From assembly GCA_028561875.1 (NCBI GenBank), contig JAQQTI010000001.1, positions 434,001 to 498,000 of the forward strand: a stretch of 64,000 bases of DNA. Direction: 5' to 3'. Of the stretch, positions 44,083 to 52,590 are shown piece after piece (position 1 is the stretch's first letter; every line of letters starts with the position of its first letter). The translations under genes and the position numbers were made by a program. Source of the DNA: Methanomassiliicoccaceae archaeon COG_1. GTDB taxonomy: Archaea > Thermoplasmatota > Thermoplasmata > Methanomassiliicoccales > Methanomethylophilaceae. The notes beneath the pieces were generated by a model that was given only the letters and a program-made list of their open reading frames with translations, was not told where the DNA came from and did no database searches.

Positions 44083-44903
44083 TGAGGGTGCCCACCACCG
44101 CAGGGTCCCTCTTCGACGCGAAGGCCGAGGGCGCCGACGTGAGGGTCGTCTACTCCATCGAGGACGCCGTGCGCATGGCGCAGGAGCAGAAGGACAAGCC
44201 GCTTGTGTTCGTTGGCGTGGGATTCGAGACCACCGCCCCCTCCGCGGGCGTGCCCCTCGCCAGGGGCGACGCGCCTGATAACTTCTCGCTCTACAGTTGT
44301 CACCGCTACACGGACGCGGCAATCAGGGCGATCCTCGACATGGGCGAGAACAGGATCGACGGCATCATCGAGCCAGGGCATGTCGCCGTCGTCACCGGAC
44401 TGGACCCGTTCCGCGAGTTCCGCGACAAGTACCGTGTTCCGCAGGTGGTTGCAGGGTTCGAGCCCCTAGACATGCTGATGGCGGCCTACATGCTATGCAG
44501 GCAGATCTACGACGGAAGGGTGGACCTGGAGAACGAGTACTCCCGCGTCGTGAAAGAGCACGGCAACCTCAAGGCGAGGGCCGTCCTCGATGAGGTGTTC
44601 GAGCCCGCCGACCGGAACTGGAGGGGATTCCCGGTTCTCAGGAGGTCCGCCATGCGGATTAAGGCGAAGTACGGGCAGTACGACGCTGTGAAGGTCCACG
44701 AGGACATACTCCGGCTCGCGCCCGAGGTCGCCGACGAGGCGAAGGGTTGCAACTGCGGGCAGGTGCTCCGCGGGTTGATTGAGTCGCACGAATGCCCTAT
44801 GTTCGCCAAGGGCTGCACGCCCGCCCATCCGATTGGTCCGTGTATGGTCTCTTCCGAGGGTAACTGCAGTATAGCGTACAGGTTCAGGGGGCCCCTCGGT
44901 TGA
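43818..44903 (+). CDS. hypD: Hydrogenase maturation protein HypD
   Basis: Scaffold for the Fe(CN)2CO ligand group of [NiFe] hydrogenase, with a [4Fe-4S] cluster. The protein has 361 residues. LMHVCGTHQDTIVRFGL, HQGPGCPVCVTT, GVGFETTAPS, GIIEPGHVAVVTG, GFEPLDMLMA and the C-terminal CNCGQVLRG motif are diagnostic. It is co-transcribed with hypA; its TGA overlaps the next start as TTGA. Confidence 0.97.
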   Translation: MFKYRDEATAKRIVRDLRDMGVRANLMHVCGTHQDTIVRFGLLPMLEEAGIVVHQGPGCPVCVTTSKEIADAVTLARNGVTVTAFGDMMRVPTTAGSLFDAKAEGADVRVVYSIEDAVRMAQEQKDKPLVFVGVGFETTAPSAGVPLARGDAPDNFSLYSCHRYTDAAIRAILDMGENRIDGIIEPGHVAVVTGLDPFREFRDKYRVPQVVAGFEPLDMLMAAYMLCRQIYDGRVDLENEYSRVVKEHGNLKARAVLDEVFEPADRNWRGFPVLRRSAMRIKAKYGQYDAVKVHEDILRLAPEVADEAKGCNCGQVLRGLIESHECPMFAKGCTPAHPIGPCMVSSEGNCSIAYRFRGPLG

Positions 44904-45772
44904 AGCCGAAGGCGCATCCTCTGGCGCCGACTCTGGTGCTAGTCATAACCAACGATTCAGCGGTGTTTCTCCGGAGCGGCATAGCCAGCGCCTTCGAGAT
45001 GTTCGGGGGCAGGATGGAGGAGGTCAAGCGTCTAGTGGCGAGGCTGGATCTCGCCAAGAAGGCAGACGGAACCAAGCTCTGCGAGGTCTCCTTCGGCGTG
45101 GTCTCCAGTCGCTTCGGCTACGTACCCGCCGATTACACTGTCGCGCCCTATCCCGCCGAGGAGGTCATGAAGGATGCGGAGGGCTACCGCCGTGTGCAGG
45201 CCGAGAAGGACTACCTCAGCAGCATCTGTTACACGTCGAAGATGTTTGACCGCATCATACTCTGCGTGCCGAAGGACATGGCGAGGATGATCATGGAGGC
45301 CGGCGCGCTGCCGGACGGGAGGGTCATCGCAGTCACCAGCCCGGAACTCCGCAGGGAGTGCGAGGAACGCGGCTGGCTGTTCCTGGAGAGGAGGGGCGCG
45401 CGGGTCGGCAGGGAGAACACCGACCGCATCATGGAGGAGATACGCGACATCTCACGAGAGGGACCCGAGCCTCGCCTTCAGACGGGCCTTGTCCTCCGCC
45501 GGTACGCGGTAGGAGTCGCGGATCTTCCCGACGGTCATGCGGAGGGTTTCGAGAGGGAGAGAGCCGGAGAACGCCGCCTCCTCCGTTTTCTCGGGATATC
45601 TGATGTAGCACACCGACAGCGCCCATGCCGCGCCCATGCGGTAGGGGCGCTCCGGGCTGTCGTGCGAGGTAAGGGCCCCCAGGATGCCGTCGATGTGCCC
45701 GTCGTCGACGAAGTGCGCAAGCATCATCACGGCGCATACCCTCATGGGGAACCCCTCACCGGTTTCGATTAG
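44900..45772 (+). CDS. Unknown protein downstream of hypD, tail antisense to AlkD-like gene
   Basis: Starts at TTG 44900 overlapping the hypD stop. The first ~185 residues look like a genuine soluble protein (LVLVITNDSAVFLRSGIASAFEMFGG, VSSRFGYVPADYTVAPYPAEEV, FDRIILCVPKDMARMIMEAG), but I recognise no family. From about 45452 the frame is antisense to the AlkD-like gene and ends at TAG (45770-45772). The real C-terminus is probably near RIMEEIRDISREG, yet no stop is found there. Co-occurrence with hypA and hypD may be accidental. Confidence 0.55.
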   Translation: MKPKAHPLAPTLVLVITNDSAVFLRSGIASAFEMFGGRMEEVKRLVARLDLAKKADGTKLCEVSFGVVSSRFGYVPADYTVAPYPAEEVMKDAEGYRRVQAEKDYLSSICYTSKMFDRIILCVPKDMARMIMEAGALPDGRVIAVTSPELRRECEERGWLFLERRGARVGRENTDRIMEEIRDISREGPEPRLQTGLVLRRYAVGVADLPDGHAEGFERERAGERRLLRFLGISDVAHRQRPCRAHAVGALRAVVRGKGPQDAVDVPVVDEVRKHHHGAYPHGEPLTGFD

Positions 45773-46174
45773 CCCGAGACAGTAATCCCACAGCCTGCCC
45801 CTCGTCTCCTCGGAATCGATCCTCCAATCGCCGCAGAACAGGTCACAGCAAGCCCAGTTGTCGATCTCCGGGAGGAACCCCTCCGTAAGGGAGAGCCTCT
45901 CCTCCCCGCTCATGTCCGCGCTGGCGATGACTATCGCCCTGAGCACGGTGTGCTCGTAGCATTCCGATCCGATCTCCAGGAAGGAGCGCCAGTCCCCCTT
46001 GCAGATCTCCCTCCCCTTCTTCCGCAACACGGGTACGCGTACGCCGTACATCTTACCGTGCCCGGGTACAAGCCTGCCATTGAATTCGCGGTACTTCGGA
46101 TCCGCGTTCTCTTCGAAGAACGCGTAAAGCTCCTTCTTCCTCAAGAGATTCCACCCTCCCGCGAGAGCAGCCAC
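45452..46174 (-). CDS. AlkD-like DNA alkylation repair protein
   Basis: HEAT-like-repeat DNA glycosylase family, 240 residues. Characteristic segments are MYGVRVPVLRKKGREICKG, VLRAIVIASADMS, IDNWACCDLFCGDWR (the D.W..CD motif) and KTEEAAFSGSLPLETLRMT. It lies alone on the minus strand and converges with the 44900 gene. The start at 46174 gives a normal N-terminus, though a TTG shortly downstream is possible. Confidence 0.83.
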   Translation of the reverse strand: MAALAGGWNLLRKKELYAFFEENADPKYREFNGRLVPGHGKMYGVRVPVLRKKGREICKGDWRSFLEIGSECYEHTVLRAIVIASADMSGEERLSLTEGFLPEIDNWACCDLFCGDWRIDSEETRGRLWDYCLGLIETGEGFPMRVCAVMMLAHFVDDGHIDGILGALTSHDSPERPYRMGAAWALSVCYIRYPEKTEEAAFSGSLPLETLRMTVGKIRDSYRVPAEDKARLKARLGSLS

Positions 46175-46342
46175 CGTCCGGGGGAGTATCCTTCTGTCCG
46201 CCGTTCATTCTCGTCGAGCGGGGAGCCCCCCTCCACCGCGGCAGGCGGGAAAGCACCCCTGTTGGCGCCGCGAGCGCGTCCTTCCGTCATCAGCCTTGGT
46301 AGCGGAGTCAAACATAAAACGTTATTCGGACTCACCCCTTCC

Positions 46343-47275
46343 ATGATAATCTGCGCCAGCAGGCGGACCGACATCCCCGCGTTCCATTCGGAGTGGATGA
46401 TGAACCGTCTGCGCGCGGGGTACGCCCTTGTCCGCAACCCGGTCCACCGCACGCTGGTCTACCGCGTGGATCTGGCGCAGAGGAACGTCGACGCCATCGT
46501 CTTCGTGACCAAGAACCCCGCGCCGATGGTCCCTCGCCTGAAGGAGATCGGCGCGATGGGCCACACGAGCATATTCATGGTCACCGTCACGCCCTACGGC
46601 AGGGACCTGGAGCCCGGTGTCCCTTTCAAGGCTGACGTTGTCGACGCGTTCAAGGACGTCTCCGACACGATTGGCAGGGACCGCATCCTATGGCGGTACG
46701 ACCCGGTGATAGTCGACTCCAGGCACAGCGTGGAATGGCACCGCCGCAGGTTCGGGCTGCTCTGCCGGGAGCTCGAGGGGTACACCGACAGGTGCATCTT
46801 CAGCTTTCTGGAGACGTATGGCAGGTTCTCCCCGCGCAACGACGTGCTGAGGGCGGCCTCCCCCGCCGAAATGGACGCCGTGGCGGCAATGATGGCGCCG
46901 ATTGCCGTGGAGCACGGAATCAGGCTGAGCTACTGCTGTCCGCGCCGCGACCTCTCCCGCTTCGGCATCGACGGCATCGGGTGCATCGACCGCACGCTGA
47001 TGCGCCGGCTGGGAATACCCTTCGAAGAACCGTCGGCGCCCCTGCGCGAGGGGTGCTCTTGCGTGAGGAACATCGACATCGGGGAATACGACACCTGCGG
47101 GCACAACTGTGCGTACTGCTACGCCAACGCCACCGATTCCGCAGCGCGGGAGGCGAGGAAGTACGATCCGGAGTCGGAGCTCCTGTGTGGTGCGCTACGT
47201 CCCGGTGACGAGATCGTCACCCTCGCCGGGAGGAGGGGGCCGCGGCTGTCCGACTACGCGGACCGCGCCCCGTAA
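46343..47275 (+). CDS. DUF1848 family protein (radical-SAM-like cysteine motif)
   Basis: A 310-residue protein matching DUF1848. It begins MIICASRRTDIPAFHSEWMMNRLRAGYALVRNP and ends with the cysteine-rich CSCVRNIDIGEYDTCGHNCAYCYAN. The C-terminal CxxxCxxC-like cluster suggests an Fe-S cofactor, but the function is not established. The ATG at 46343 has a TATA-like CATAAAAC 27 bp upstream. The frame is open upstream without homology. Confidence 0.85.
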   Translation: MIICASRRTDIPAFHSEWMMNRLRAGYALVRNPVHRTLVYRVDLAQRNVDAIVFVTKNPAPMVPRLKEIGAMGHTSIFMVTVTPYGRDLEPGVPFKADVVDAFKDVSDTIGRDRILWRYDPVIVDSRHSVEWHRRRFGLLCRELEGYTDRCIFSFLETYGRFSPRNDVLRAASPAEMDAVAAMMAPIAVEHGIRLSYCCPRRDLSRFGIDGIGCIDRTLMRRLGIPFEEPSAPLREGCSCVRNIDIGEYDTCGHNCAYCYANATDSAAREARKYDPESELLCGALRPGDEIVTLAGRRGPRLSDYADRAP

Positions 47276-47308
47276 CGTTTATTGCGCCCGGCCCGGATTC
47301 TTCGCGCG

Positions 47309-47821
47309 ATGAAAGGGGACATCTCCACCCTGAGGAAGGTATGCGGGTACGCCAAGTCCGTGCTGTTCATGGCTTTCTTCGCCCTCGCGGCCCTCGCGGC
47401 GCTCGTGGCGGCCCTCGGGGCGCACTCGTTCTTCGGCGGGTCCGCGGACCTCGTCGAGTCCATACTGCCCATGGGCCCCGGTGCCCCGGATTGGGAGAGA
47501 GCGGCGCTCGTGGCGGAATCCGTCCTGGTCCTGGGGATGGGCGCCGCCGTGGCGGGAATACTCAGCCGGATCATGGAATCCGTCGCCTCCGAGCCCAGCC
47601 CGTTCACGCTTAAGAACGCCGGTCTGCTGAAAGCCATCGCCCTGATGTTTCTCCCCGCCTCCGCCGCCCTCTTCGTCCTGGAACTCCTCGCCGGCCGCGG
47701 CCCTGCCGAGGCGGTGTTCGTCCTCTTCGGAGCGCTGCTCGTCTCGCTCGTGATGTACTGCCTTACAATCGTCTTCCGCTACGGCGCTGCCCTCCAAAAG
47801 GAGTCGGACGAGACCCTGTGA
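47309..47821 (+). CDS. DUF2975-type membrane protein
   Basis: A 170-residue protein with four hydrophobic segments (VLFMAFFALAALAALVAAL, LVLGMGAAVAGILSRIM, IALMFLPASAALFVLELLA, VLFGALLVSLVMYCLTIVF). Its layout resembles DUF2975, and it is followed four bases later by a small Cro-type regulator. That pairing is common for DUF2975 genes. A TATA-like GTTTATTGC is 28 bp before the ATG at 47309. Confidence 0.75.
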   Translation: MKGDISTLRKVCGYAKSVLFMAFFALAALAALVAALGAHSFFGGSADLVESILPMGPGAPDWERAALVAESVLVLGMGAAVAGILSRIMESVASEPSPFTLKNAGLLKAIALMFLPASAALFVLELLAGRGPAEAVFVLFGALLVSLVMYCLTIVFRYGAALQKESDETL

Positions 47822-47825
47822 GACC

Positions 47826-48041
47826 ATGGCGATAATACTACGCCTCGACAGAGTGATGGCCGACCGCAAGATGTCCCTCAACGAGCTCGCCGGGAGGGTG
47901 GGCATCTCCAACGTCAACCTCTCGAACATAAAGACCGGCAAGATCAGCGCCATTCGCTTCTCCACCCTCAACGGGATCTGCGAGGCGCTGGACTGCCAGC
48001 CGGGAGACATCCTTGAGTACGTCGGGGACGAAGAGGATTAA
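47826..48041 (+). CDS. XRE/YozG-like helix-turn-helix regulator
   Basis: A 71-residue Cro/C1-type HTH protein: LDRVMADRKMSLNELAGRVGISNVNLSNIKTGKISAIRFSTL with the usual LCEALDCQPGDILEY-like end. It is co-transcribed with the membrane protein. The pair may autoregulate. Its stop overlaps that of the convergent transporter gene by four bases. Confidence 0.9.
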   Translation: MAIILRLDRVMADRKMSLNELAGRVGISNVNLSNIKTGKISAIRFSTLNGICEALDCQPGDILEYVGDEED

Positions 48042-49006
48042 GCGAACCCGGCGGCCGTCTCCCGCTCCATGCGCCTCCGGCCGAACAGCACGGAGTCCAT
48101 GAAGATCACCCACAGAATCTCCACGACGATTGAGGTGGCGATGGCCACCATGGCGTCCGCGGCGAGCCCCCTCGGCGCGAGCACCGCCATACACAGCGCG
48201 ATGGCGATGCCCTTGTTCTTGTAGGAGGCCATGAGGATGTCGGTGACCCTCTGTCCCCACGAGATCCCCGCCCTCCTATCCGCCAGCTCTACGGCGTCGC
48301 CAAGACCGAAGGAGCGCAGCGCGGCGACCGCCGCGAAGGCGGCGAACACCCACGCGGCGACGCCGAAGTTTGTCGACCCGACGGACAACCACACCAGGGC
48401 GAAGATGCAGCAGTTCAGCACGGCGGCCATGAGTCCCCTGGGGATGTCCACGCGGGTGAACAGCCTCGAGAGGGCCAGCGGCACGCCGATGACCTTCGCC
48501 ACGGTGAGAATCACATCCCTCATGTCAACGAGCTCGCCGAGGGCGAGCCACACGATGAACGGGATCCACACCAGGGAGACGGTGTAGACGATGATGGTCC
48601 CCCTCGCGGCGTGCTCCATGTCGCCGTTGAGGATGTAGGAGAGCGGCGTTACGGAAGCCGCGAACGGGGTCGCCGCAATGAACACGAGCCCCATGGCCTG
48701 GTCGCCATACTCCGTGCCCCTCAGGGCCAAGTACCCGGCGAGGGGGATGAGTGACGACAGCACCAGCCCGAAGAAAACCGCGCGGAGGACGGATCTCCAA
48801 TTGGATACGGGATTTAGGTTTCTCGCCGGTATGCGGGAGAGGGAGACGGTGAGCATGCCCGCGAGGATGATGATGGTTAGGTCGGAGCGGCGCGACGGGG
48901 TGAGGACGTTGCCGGGGAAGAGCCCGCCGAAGTTCGTCGCGAGGGCCGCGATCAGGGCGAGCGACATCATGAGCGCCGTGCTCGTGACCAGCTGCGATGC
49001 CTTCAT
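48038..49006 (-). CDS. Bile-acid:sodium-symporter-like (BASS superfamily) membrane protein
   Basis: A 322-residue polytopic protein with about ten hydrophobic segments. FIAATPFAASVTPLSYILNGDMEHAARGTIIVY resembles the crossover motif of the BASS/ArsB-like fold, but the substrate cannot be read from sequence. I use the ATG at 49006 because the T/A-rich ATTAAATACT lies about 25 bp upstream; the ATG at 49018 would add four residues. The gene is divergent from the UbiA-family gene. Confidence 0.65.
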   Translation of the reverse strand: MKASQLVTSTALMMSLALIAALATNFGGLFPGNVLTPSRRSDLTIIILAGMLTVSLSRIPARNLNPVSNWRSVLRAVFFGLVLSSLIPLAGYLALRGTEYGDQAMGLVFIAATPFAASVTPLSYILNGDMEHAARGTIIVYTVSLVWIPFIVWLALGELVDMRDVILTVAKVIGVPLALSRLFTRVDIPRGLMAAVLNCCIFALVWLSVGSTNFGVAAWVFAAFAAVAALRSFGLGDAVELADRRAGISWGQRVTDILMASYKNKGIAIALCMAVLAPRGLAADAMVAIATSIVVEILWVIFMDSVLFGRRRMERETAAGFA

Positions 49007-49119
49007 GGCGAGGGGCATGCGGGGGGAGTATTTAATTTATCTTTTGTCGATAAATAATTAACTCCTAACTTTAAAATTGGAGGCATCCTTTATTATGGTC
49101 GAAAAGGTTCCCGTAAGGC

Positions 49120-50073
49120 ATGGCCGATGTGAAGTCGGTGAGGCCTGGGTGGCTCAACCTGTTCCGCCCGTGGACGCTGCACGGCGCGGTGGTGCCCGTC
49201 CTAATCGGGTGGGCCGTCGCGTTCCGCGAGGGCCTCTTCGATGCAAGCGATGCACTCTCATGGTCCGTCCTCGCTCTCGTGTTGACCGGGGGATGCCTGC
49301 TGCAGTCTGCCGCCAACATCCTAAACACCTATGGCGACTTCGTGAAGGGCACCGACACGGTGGAGAACGAGACGCGTTCGCCCGAGCTCGTTGCCGGGAC
49401 GCTGTCGAAGGAGAAGGTGCTCTCCGCCGGGCTAGCCTGCCTCGGGGCCACCGTCCTCATCGGGCTCATCCTCATCTGGTACAGCGACTGGGGCATTCTG
49501 GTCTACGGTCTGCTTGGCATGGCTGGGGCGGGGCTGTACACCGTTGGCATATCCTACAAGTATCACGGCTTCGGACAGGCCTCCGTATTCCTGATGATGG
49601 GCGTGCTCATGCCGCTCGGCACCTACCACGAGTTCGGGGGCGGCTTCTCCATGGACACTTTGCTCATCGGGTTGCCAAACGCGTTCATGATCACCGGCGT
49701 TCTCTGCGGCAACGAGCTGCGCGACTACTACGAGGATAAGAAGGTGCACGTGGGAACGCTCTGCGGGCACATGTCTTACGAGAATGCGAAATGGACGTAC
49801 CACGCAGAGAATCTGATCGGCTACCCGATCCTGGCGGCGCTCATCATGACCGGGGCCGCGCCCTGGCCTTGCGCCCTGGCATTCCTGGCGCTGTACGACG
49901 CATATCGGATGGCATCGAACGCGAGGAGGGCATCCGCCGATCCGGGGTGCAACCGCCTCCTCGTGCCGAGGGCGTTCACGCACAATTGGCATTTCGGGGT
50001 GCTGTTGGTGGTAGGATATCTTTTAGCGGATCATGCAATCGGGGCGTTCCGATATGGCAGGGGAAGAGCTTAA
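49120..50073 (+). CDS. UbiA-family prenyltransferase (MenA-like)
   Basis: A 317-residue membrane prenyltransferase. The first Asp-rich site is NILNTYGDFVKGTD and the second NELRDYYEDKKVHVGTL, typical of MenA-type enzymes. Several membrane helices follow. It is paired with a UbiE-like methyltransferase, overlapping by 20 bp, but no other menaquinone gene is visible. In a methanogen the product could be a methanophenazine-like or other membrane redox lipid (inference). A TATA-like CTTTATTATG is 27 bp upstream. Confidence 0.82.
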   Translation: MADVKSVRPGWLNLFRPWTLHGAVVPVLIGWAVAFREGLFDASDALSWSVLALVLTGGCLLQSAANILNTYGDFVKGTDTVENETRSPELVAGTLSKEKVLSAGLACLGATVLIGLILIWYSDWGILVYGLLGMAGAGLYTVGISYKYHGFGQASVFLMMGVLMPLGTYHEFGGGFSMDTLLIGLPNAFMITGVLCGNELRDYYEDKKVHVGTLCGHMSYENAKWTYHAENLIGYPILAALIMTGAAPWPCALAFLALYDAYRMASNARRASADPGCNRLLVPRAFTHNWHFGVLLVVGYLLADHAIGAFRYGRGRA

Positions 50074-50815
50074 GCCGAACGGCATGCAGTTCGCGGACAA
50101 GGAGGTCTACGTGAAGGATGTTTTCACGGAGATCGCGTCGTACTACGACGAGATGAACGAGATAATGTCCCTGCGCATGATACGGGGCTGGCACCGCTAC
50201 ATGATGAAGCTTCTCGGCGACATATCCGGGAAGAGGTGCGCGGACGTCGGCACCGGCACCGGCGAAATCGCCCTCCTCTTGGCCGAGAAGGCCGGCAAGG
50301 GAGGGGAAGTCGTGGGCATCGACATCACCCCTGAGATGCTCATCTATGCAGAGAGGAAGATGAGGGGCCGTGGGCCTCCGAAGGACGTGGCGTTCGAGGT
50401 CGGGGACGCCCTCGACCTCCAGTATCCTGACGGCTCGTTCGACGTAGTCACCTCGGGCTACATGCTCCGCAACGTCAATGATGTGCAGAAGGCCATCGAC
50501 GAGATGTACCGCATCCTGGCCCCTGGCGGGAAAGCCGTGATGGCGGAGATGGCCACTCCCGACAACCGCGTCGTCAGGTGGGCGTTCAAGCTTTACATGG
50601 AGAAGCGCGTTAAGCGCATCGGCCGGAAGTACGACAGGGGCGAGGAGATTGACGGGAAGATGCCCGCCTACGACTGGCTAGCCAAGTCTATCGAGGGGTT
50701 CCCCCACGGGGAGGTCATGGCCGACAAGTTCTCGAAGGCGGGGTTTGTCGACGTGAGGGCGCACAAGAAGAATTTCGGCGCCGTGTACATCTATGAGGGC
50801 GCCAAACTCCGTTGA
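50054..50815 (+). CDS. UbiE/MenG-like SAM methyltransferase
   Basis: A 253-residue class I methyltransferase. KDVFTEIASYYDEMNEIMSLRMIRGWHRY precedes motif I CADVGTGTGEIALLLA, then VVGIDITPEMLIYAERKM and DVVTSGYMLRNVNDVQKAIDEMYRILAPGGKA, matching UbiE/MenG C-methyltransferases of quinone pathways. The start lies inside the end of the prenyltransferase gene, so they form one unit. The natural substrate is unknown here. Confidence 0.85.
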   Translation: MAGEELKPNGMQFADKEVYVKDVFTEIASYYDEMNEIMSLRMIRGWHRYMMKLLGDISGKRCADVGTGTGEIALLLAEKAGKGGEVVGIDITPEMLIYAERKMRGRGPPKDVAFEVGDALDLQYPDGSFDVVTSGYMLRNVNDVQKAIDEMYRILAPGGKAVMAEMATPDNRVVRWAFKLYMEKRVKRIGRKYDRGEEIDGKMPAYDWLAKSIEGFPHGEVMADKFSKAGFVDVRAHKKNFGAVYIYEGAKLR

Positions 50816-50866
50816 AAGGCAATCGGGGAGGGGGTCCAGGGAATCCCCTGGGACGGTCCGGGAGTT

Positions 50867-52291
50867 TCAAATGTCCTTGGGCCTCTCGTAGTTGTAGTAG
50901 GCGTAGACCGCCTTGTAGAGGTAGTACTCGTCCACCTTGGAGATGACCTCGAGGGGGGCGTGCATGGAGAGCAGGGGCACGCCCATATCCACGGTGTCCA
51001 GGTTGTGGATGGAGATCTCCACGGCGATTGTGCCTCCGCCGCCTACGTCGACCCTGCCGAGCTCGCCGACCTGCCACGGGATTCCCGCCTCTTCGATGAT
51101 CCCTCTGAGGTACGCCATGACCTCCGCCGAGGCGTCGTTCGTGGAGTATTTGCCGCGGGACCCGGTGTACTTGGAGATGACCGGCCCCTTCCCGAGGTAG
51201 GAGCAGTTCTGCGGCTCGAAGGCCTCCGGCCAGGCGGGGTCCACCGCGGCGTTTACGTCGCAGGAGAGGCACATGGACCGGCGGAGCACATGCCTGATCT
51301 GGAAGCCCCAGGCGGATGCGAAGTCCTCGAGGAAGTCCTTCCAGAAAACCGACCTCATGCCGGTGGGCCCGTCAGAGCCGGTCTCCTCCTTGTCGGCGAA
51401 GACCATCACGGTAGTGAACTCCGGGGCCTTCGTCTCGATCTCCGCCCTGAACTGGGCGTAGGCGCAGGACTTGTCGTCCTGCCCGTAGGCGGCGACCATG
51501 GATCCGTCGAACCCGATGTCCCGGGGCTTGAACGCGGGGCAGGCGCACAGCTCGGCGGAGAGGAAGTCCTTCTCCACGAAGCCGTACTTCCGGTGGAGGA
51601 TGTCCATGATGTTGAGTTTTACGCGGTCCTTGACCTTGTCGTCGCCGTAGGGCCAGCTGCCTATGAGGATGTTCATCTGCTCGGCATCGATGGCCTGGGA
51701 CATGGGCTTCTTCATCTGCTCCTGCGCCAGGTGGGGCAGCAGGTCGGTGACGCAGAACTGAGGCTCGCCATCCTCCTCGCCGACGCGCACCTTGACCTCC
51801 TTCCCGCCCTTCAGCTTCACGACGCCGTGGAGGGAGAGGGGGATGGCCGTCCACTGGTACTTCTTGATCCCGCCGTAGTAGTGGGTCTTGAAGTAGGCCA
51901 TCCCGCTGGCTTCGAACAGGGGGTTGGGCTTGAAGTCGAGGCGGGGGCTGTCGATGTGCGCCACGCTGATTCTGGCGCCTTCGGAGACGGGCCTCTTCCC
52001 GACGGTGACGAGTATGAGGTTCTTGCCGCGGTTGTCGAAGTAGACCTTGTCGCCGGCCCGGTATTTGGTGCCGAGCCTGAACGCCTTGTATCCCTTCCTC
52101 CTCGCGATGGGGAGGGCGTAGTCCACGACCTCCCTCTCGGTCTTGTTGCAGAGGAACTCCTTGTAGTCTTCGGCGAAGTCCATGACCTCGGGGAGCAGCC
52201 CGGGGTCATCTTCGCCTATGAACTTCGGCTTGTAGAGGATTTCCTCCTCGAGCCTTTGGCCTGTCGTCTTCTCGTCTTTCTTGCTGACCAT
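50867..52291 (-). CDS. M18 family aspartyl aminopeptidase
   Basis: A zinc aminopeptidase of 474 residues. ISVAHIDSPRLDFKPNPLFE carries a metal-binding His-Asp, and MVFADKEETGSDGPTGMRS the catalytic Glu pair. HVLRRSMCLSCDVNAAVDPAWP and the C-terminal DTVDMGVPLLSMHAPLEVISK complete the M18 signature. The start MVSKKDEK at 52291 has an A/T-rich element about 27 bp upstream. It converges with ubiE across a short gap holding a CCAGGG/CCCTGG hairpin. Confidence 0.95.
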   Translation of the reverse strand: MVSKKDEKTTGQRLEEEILYKPKFIGEDDPGLLPEVMDFAEDYKEFLCNKTEREVVDYALPIARRKGYKAFRLGTKYRAGDKVYFDNRGKNLILVTVGKRPVSEGARISVAHIDSPRLDFKPNPLFEASGMAYFKTHYYGGIKKYQWTAIPLSLHGVVKLKGGKEVKVRVGEEDGEPQFCVTDLLPHLAQEQMKKPMSQAIDAEQMNILIGSWPYGDDKVKDRVKLNIMDILHRKYGFVEKDFLSAELCACPAFKPRDIGFDGSMVAAYGQDDKSCAYAQFRAEIETKAPEFTTVMVFADKEETGSDGPTGMRSVFWKDFLEDFASAWGFQIRHVLRRSMCLSCDVNAAVDPAWPEAFEPQNCSYLGKGPVISKYTGSRGKYSTNDASAEVMAYLRGIIEEAGIPWQVGELGRVDVGGGGTIAVEISIHNLDTVDMGVPLLSMHAPLEVISKVDEYYLYKAVYAYYNYERPKDI

Positions 52292-52590
52292 GACGCGCAG
52301 TATGCGCCGGGGGTATTTGTTGTTTTTCGGGATGTCTAAATAATTTTTCAAGTTATAGTATATAATAATAGTTATATAATCTCTCAAGCTTTTTATCATT
52401 ATATTTGAATATTGTTACTTACTACCATAAATCATTAAATACAATCCAAAAGAATTTTTTCAACAGGACAGGGAAGGCCTCCGATAAACGGTCGCCCCTT
52501 ACCCAGTGCCGGTGAATACATCATCGGCGCCCTGAAGCGCAACCAGGACGTCCCTCGTAAGGCGGGCGCATACAGAAACGGTGGATGTAA
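52292..52590. promoter_or_regulatory. AT-rich divergent regulatory region
   Basis: About 300 bp between the M18 gene and the first APC permease. The left half (52319-52460) is strikingly AT-rich, with many TATA-like runs (GTATATAATAATAG, GTTATATAATC). It contains TAAATCATTAAATA at 52428-52441, which recurs at 61558-61571 before the MttP-like gene. The remaining ~125 bases before the ATG would form a leader. Confidence 0.55.

Noticed and set aside
44900-47275. A continuous 792-codon frame from the post-hypD gene through DUF1848 with only one TAG (45770)
   Set aside because: The middle third is antisense to the AlkD-like gene and has no homology, and DUF1848 has its own TATA box and typical N-terminus. 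The shared frame is best explained by chance in GC-rich DNA.
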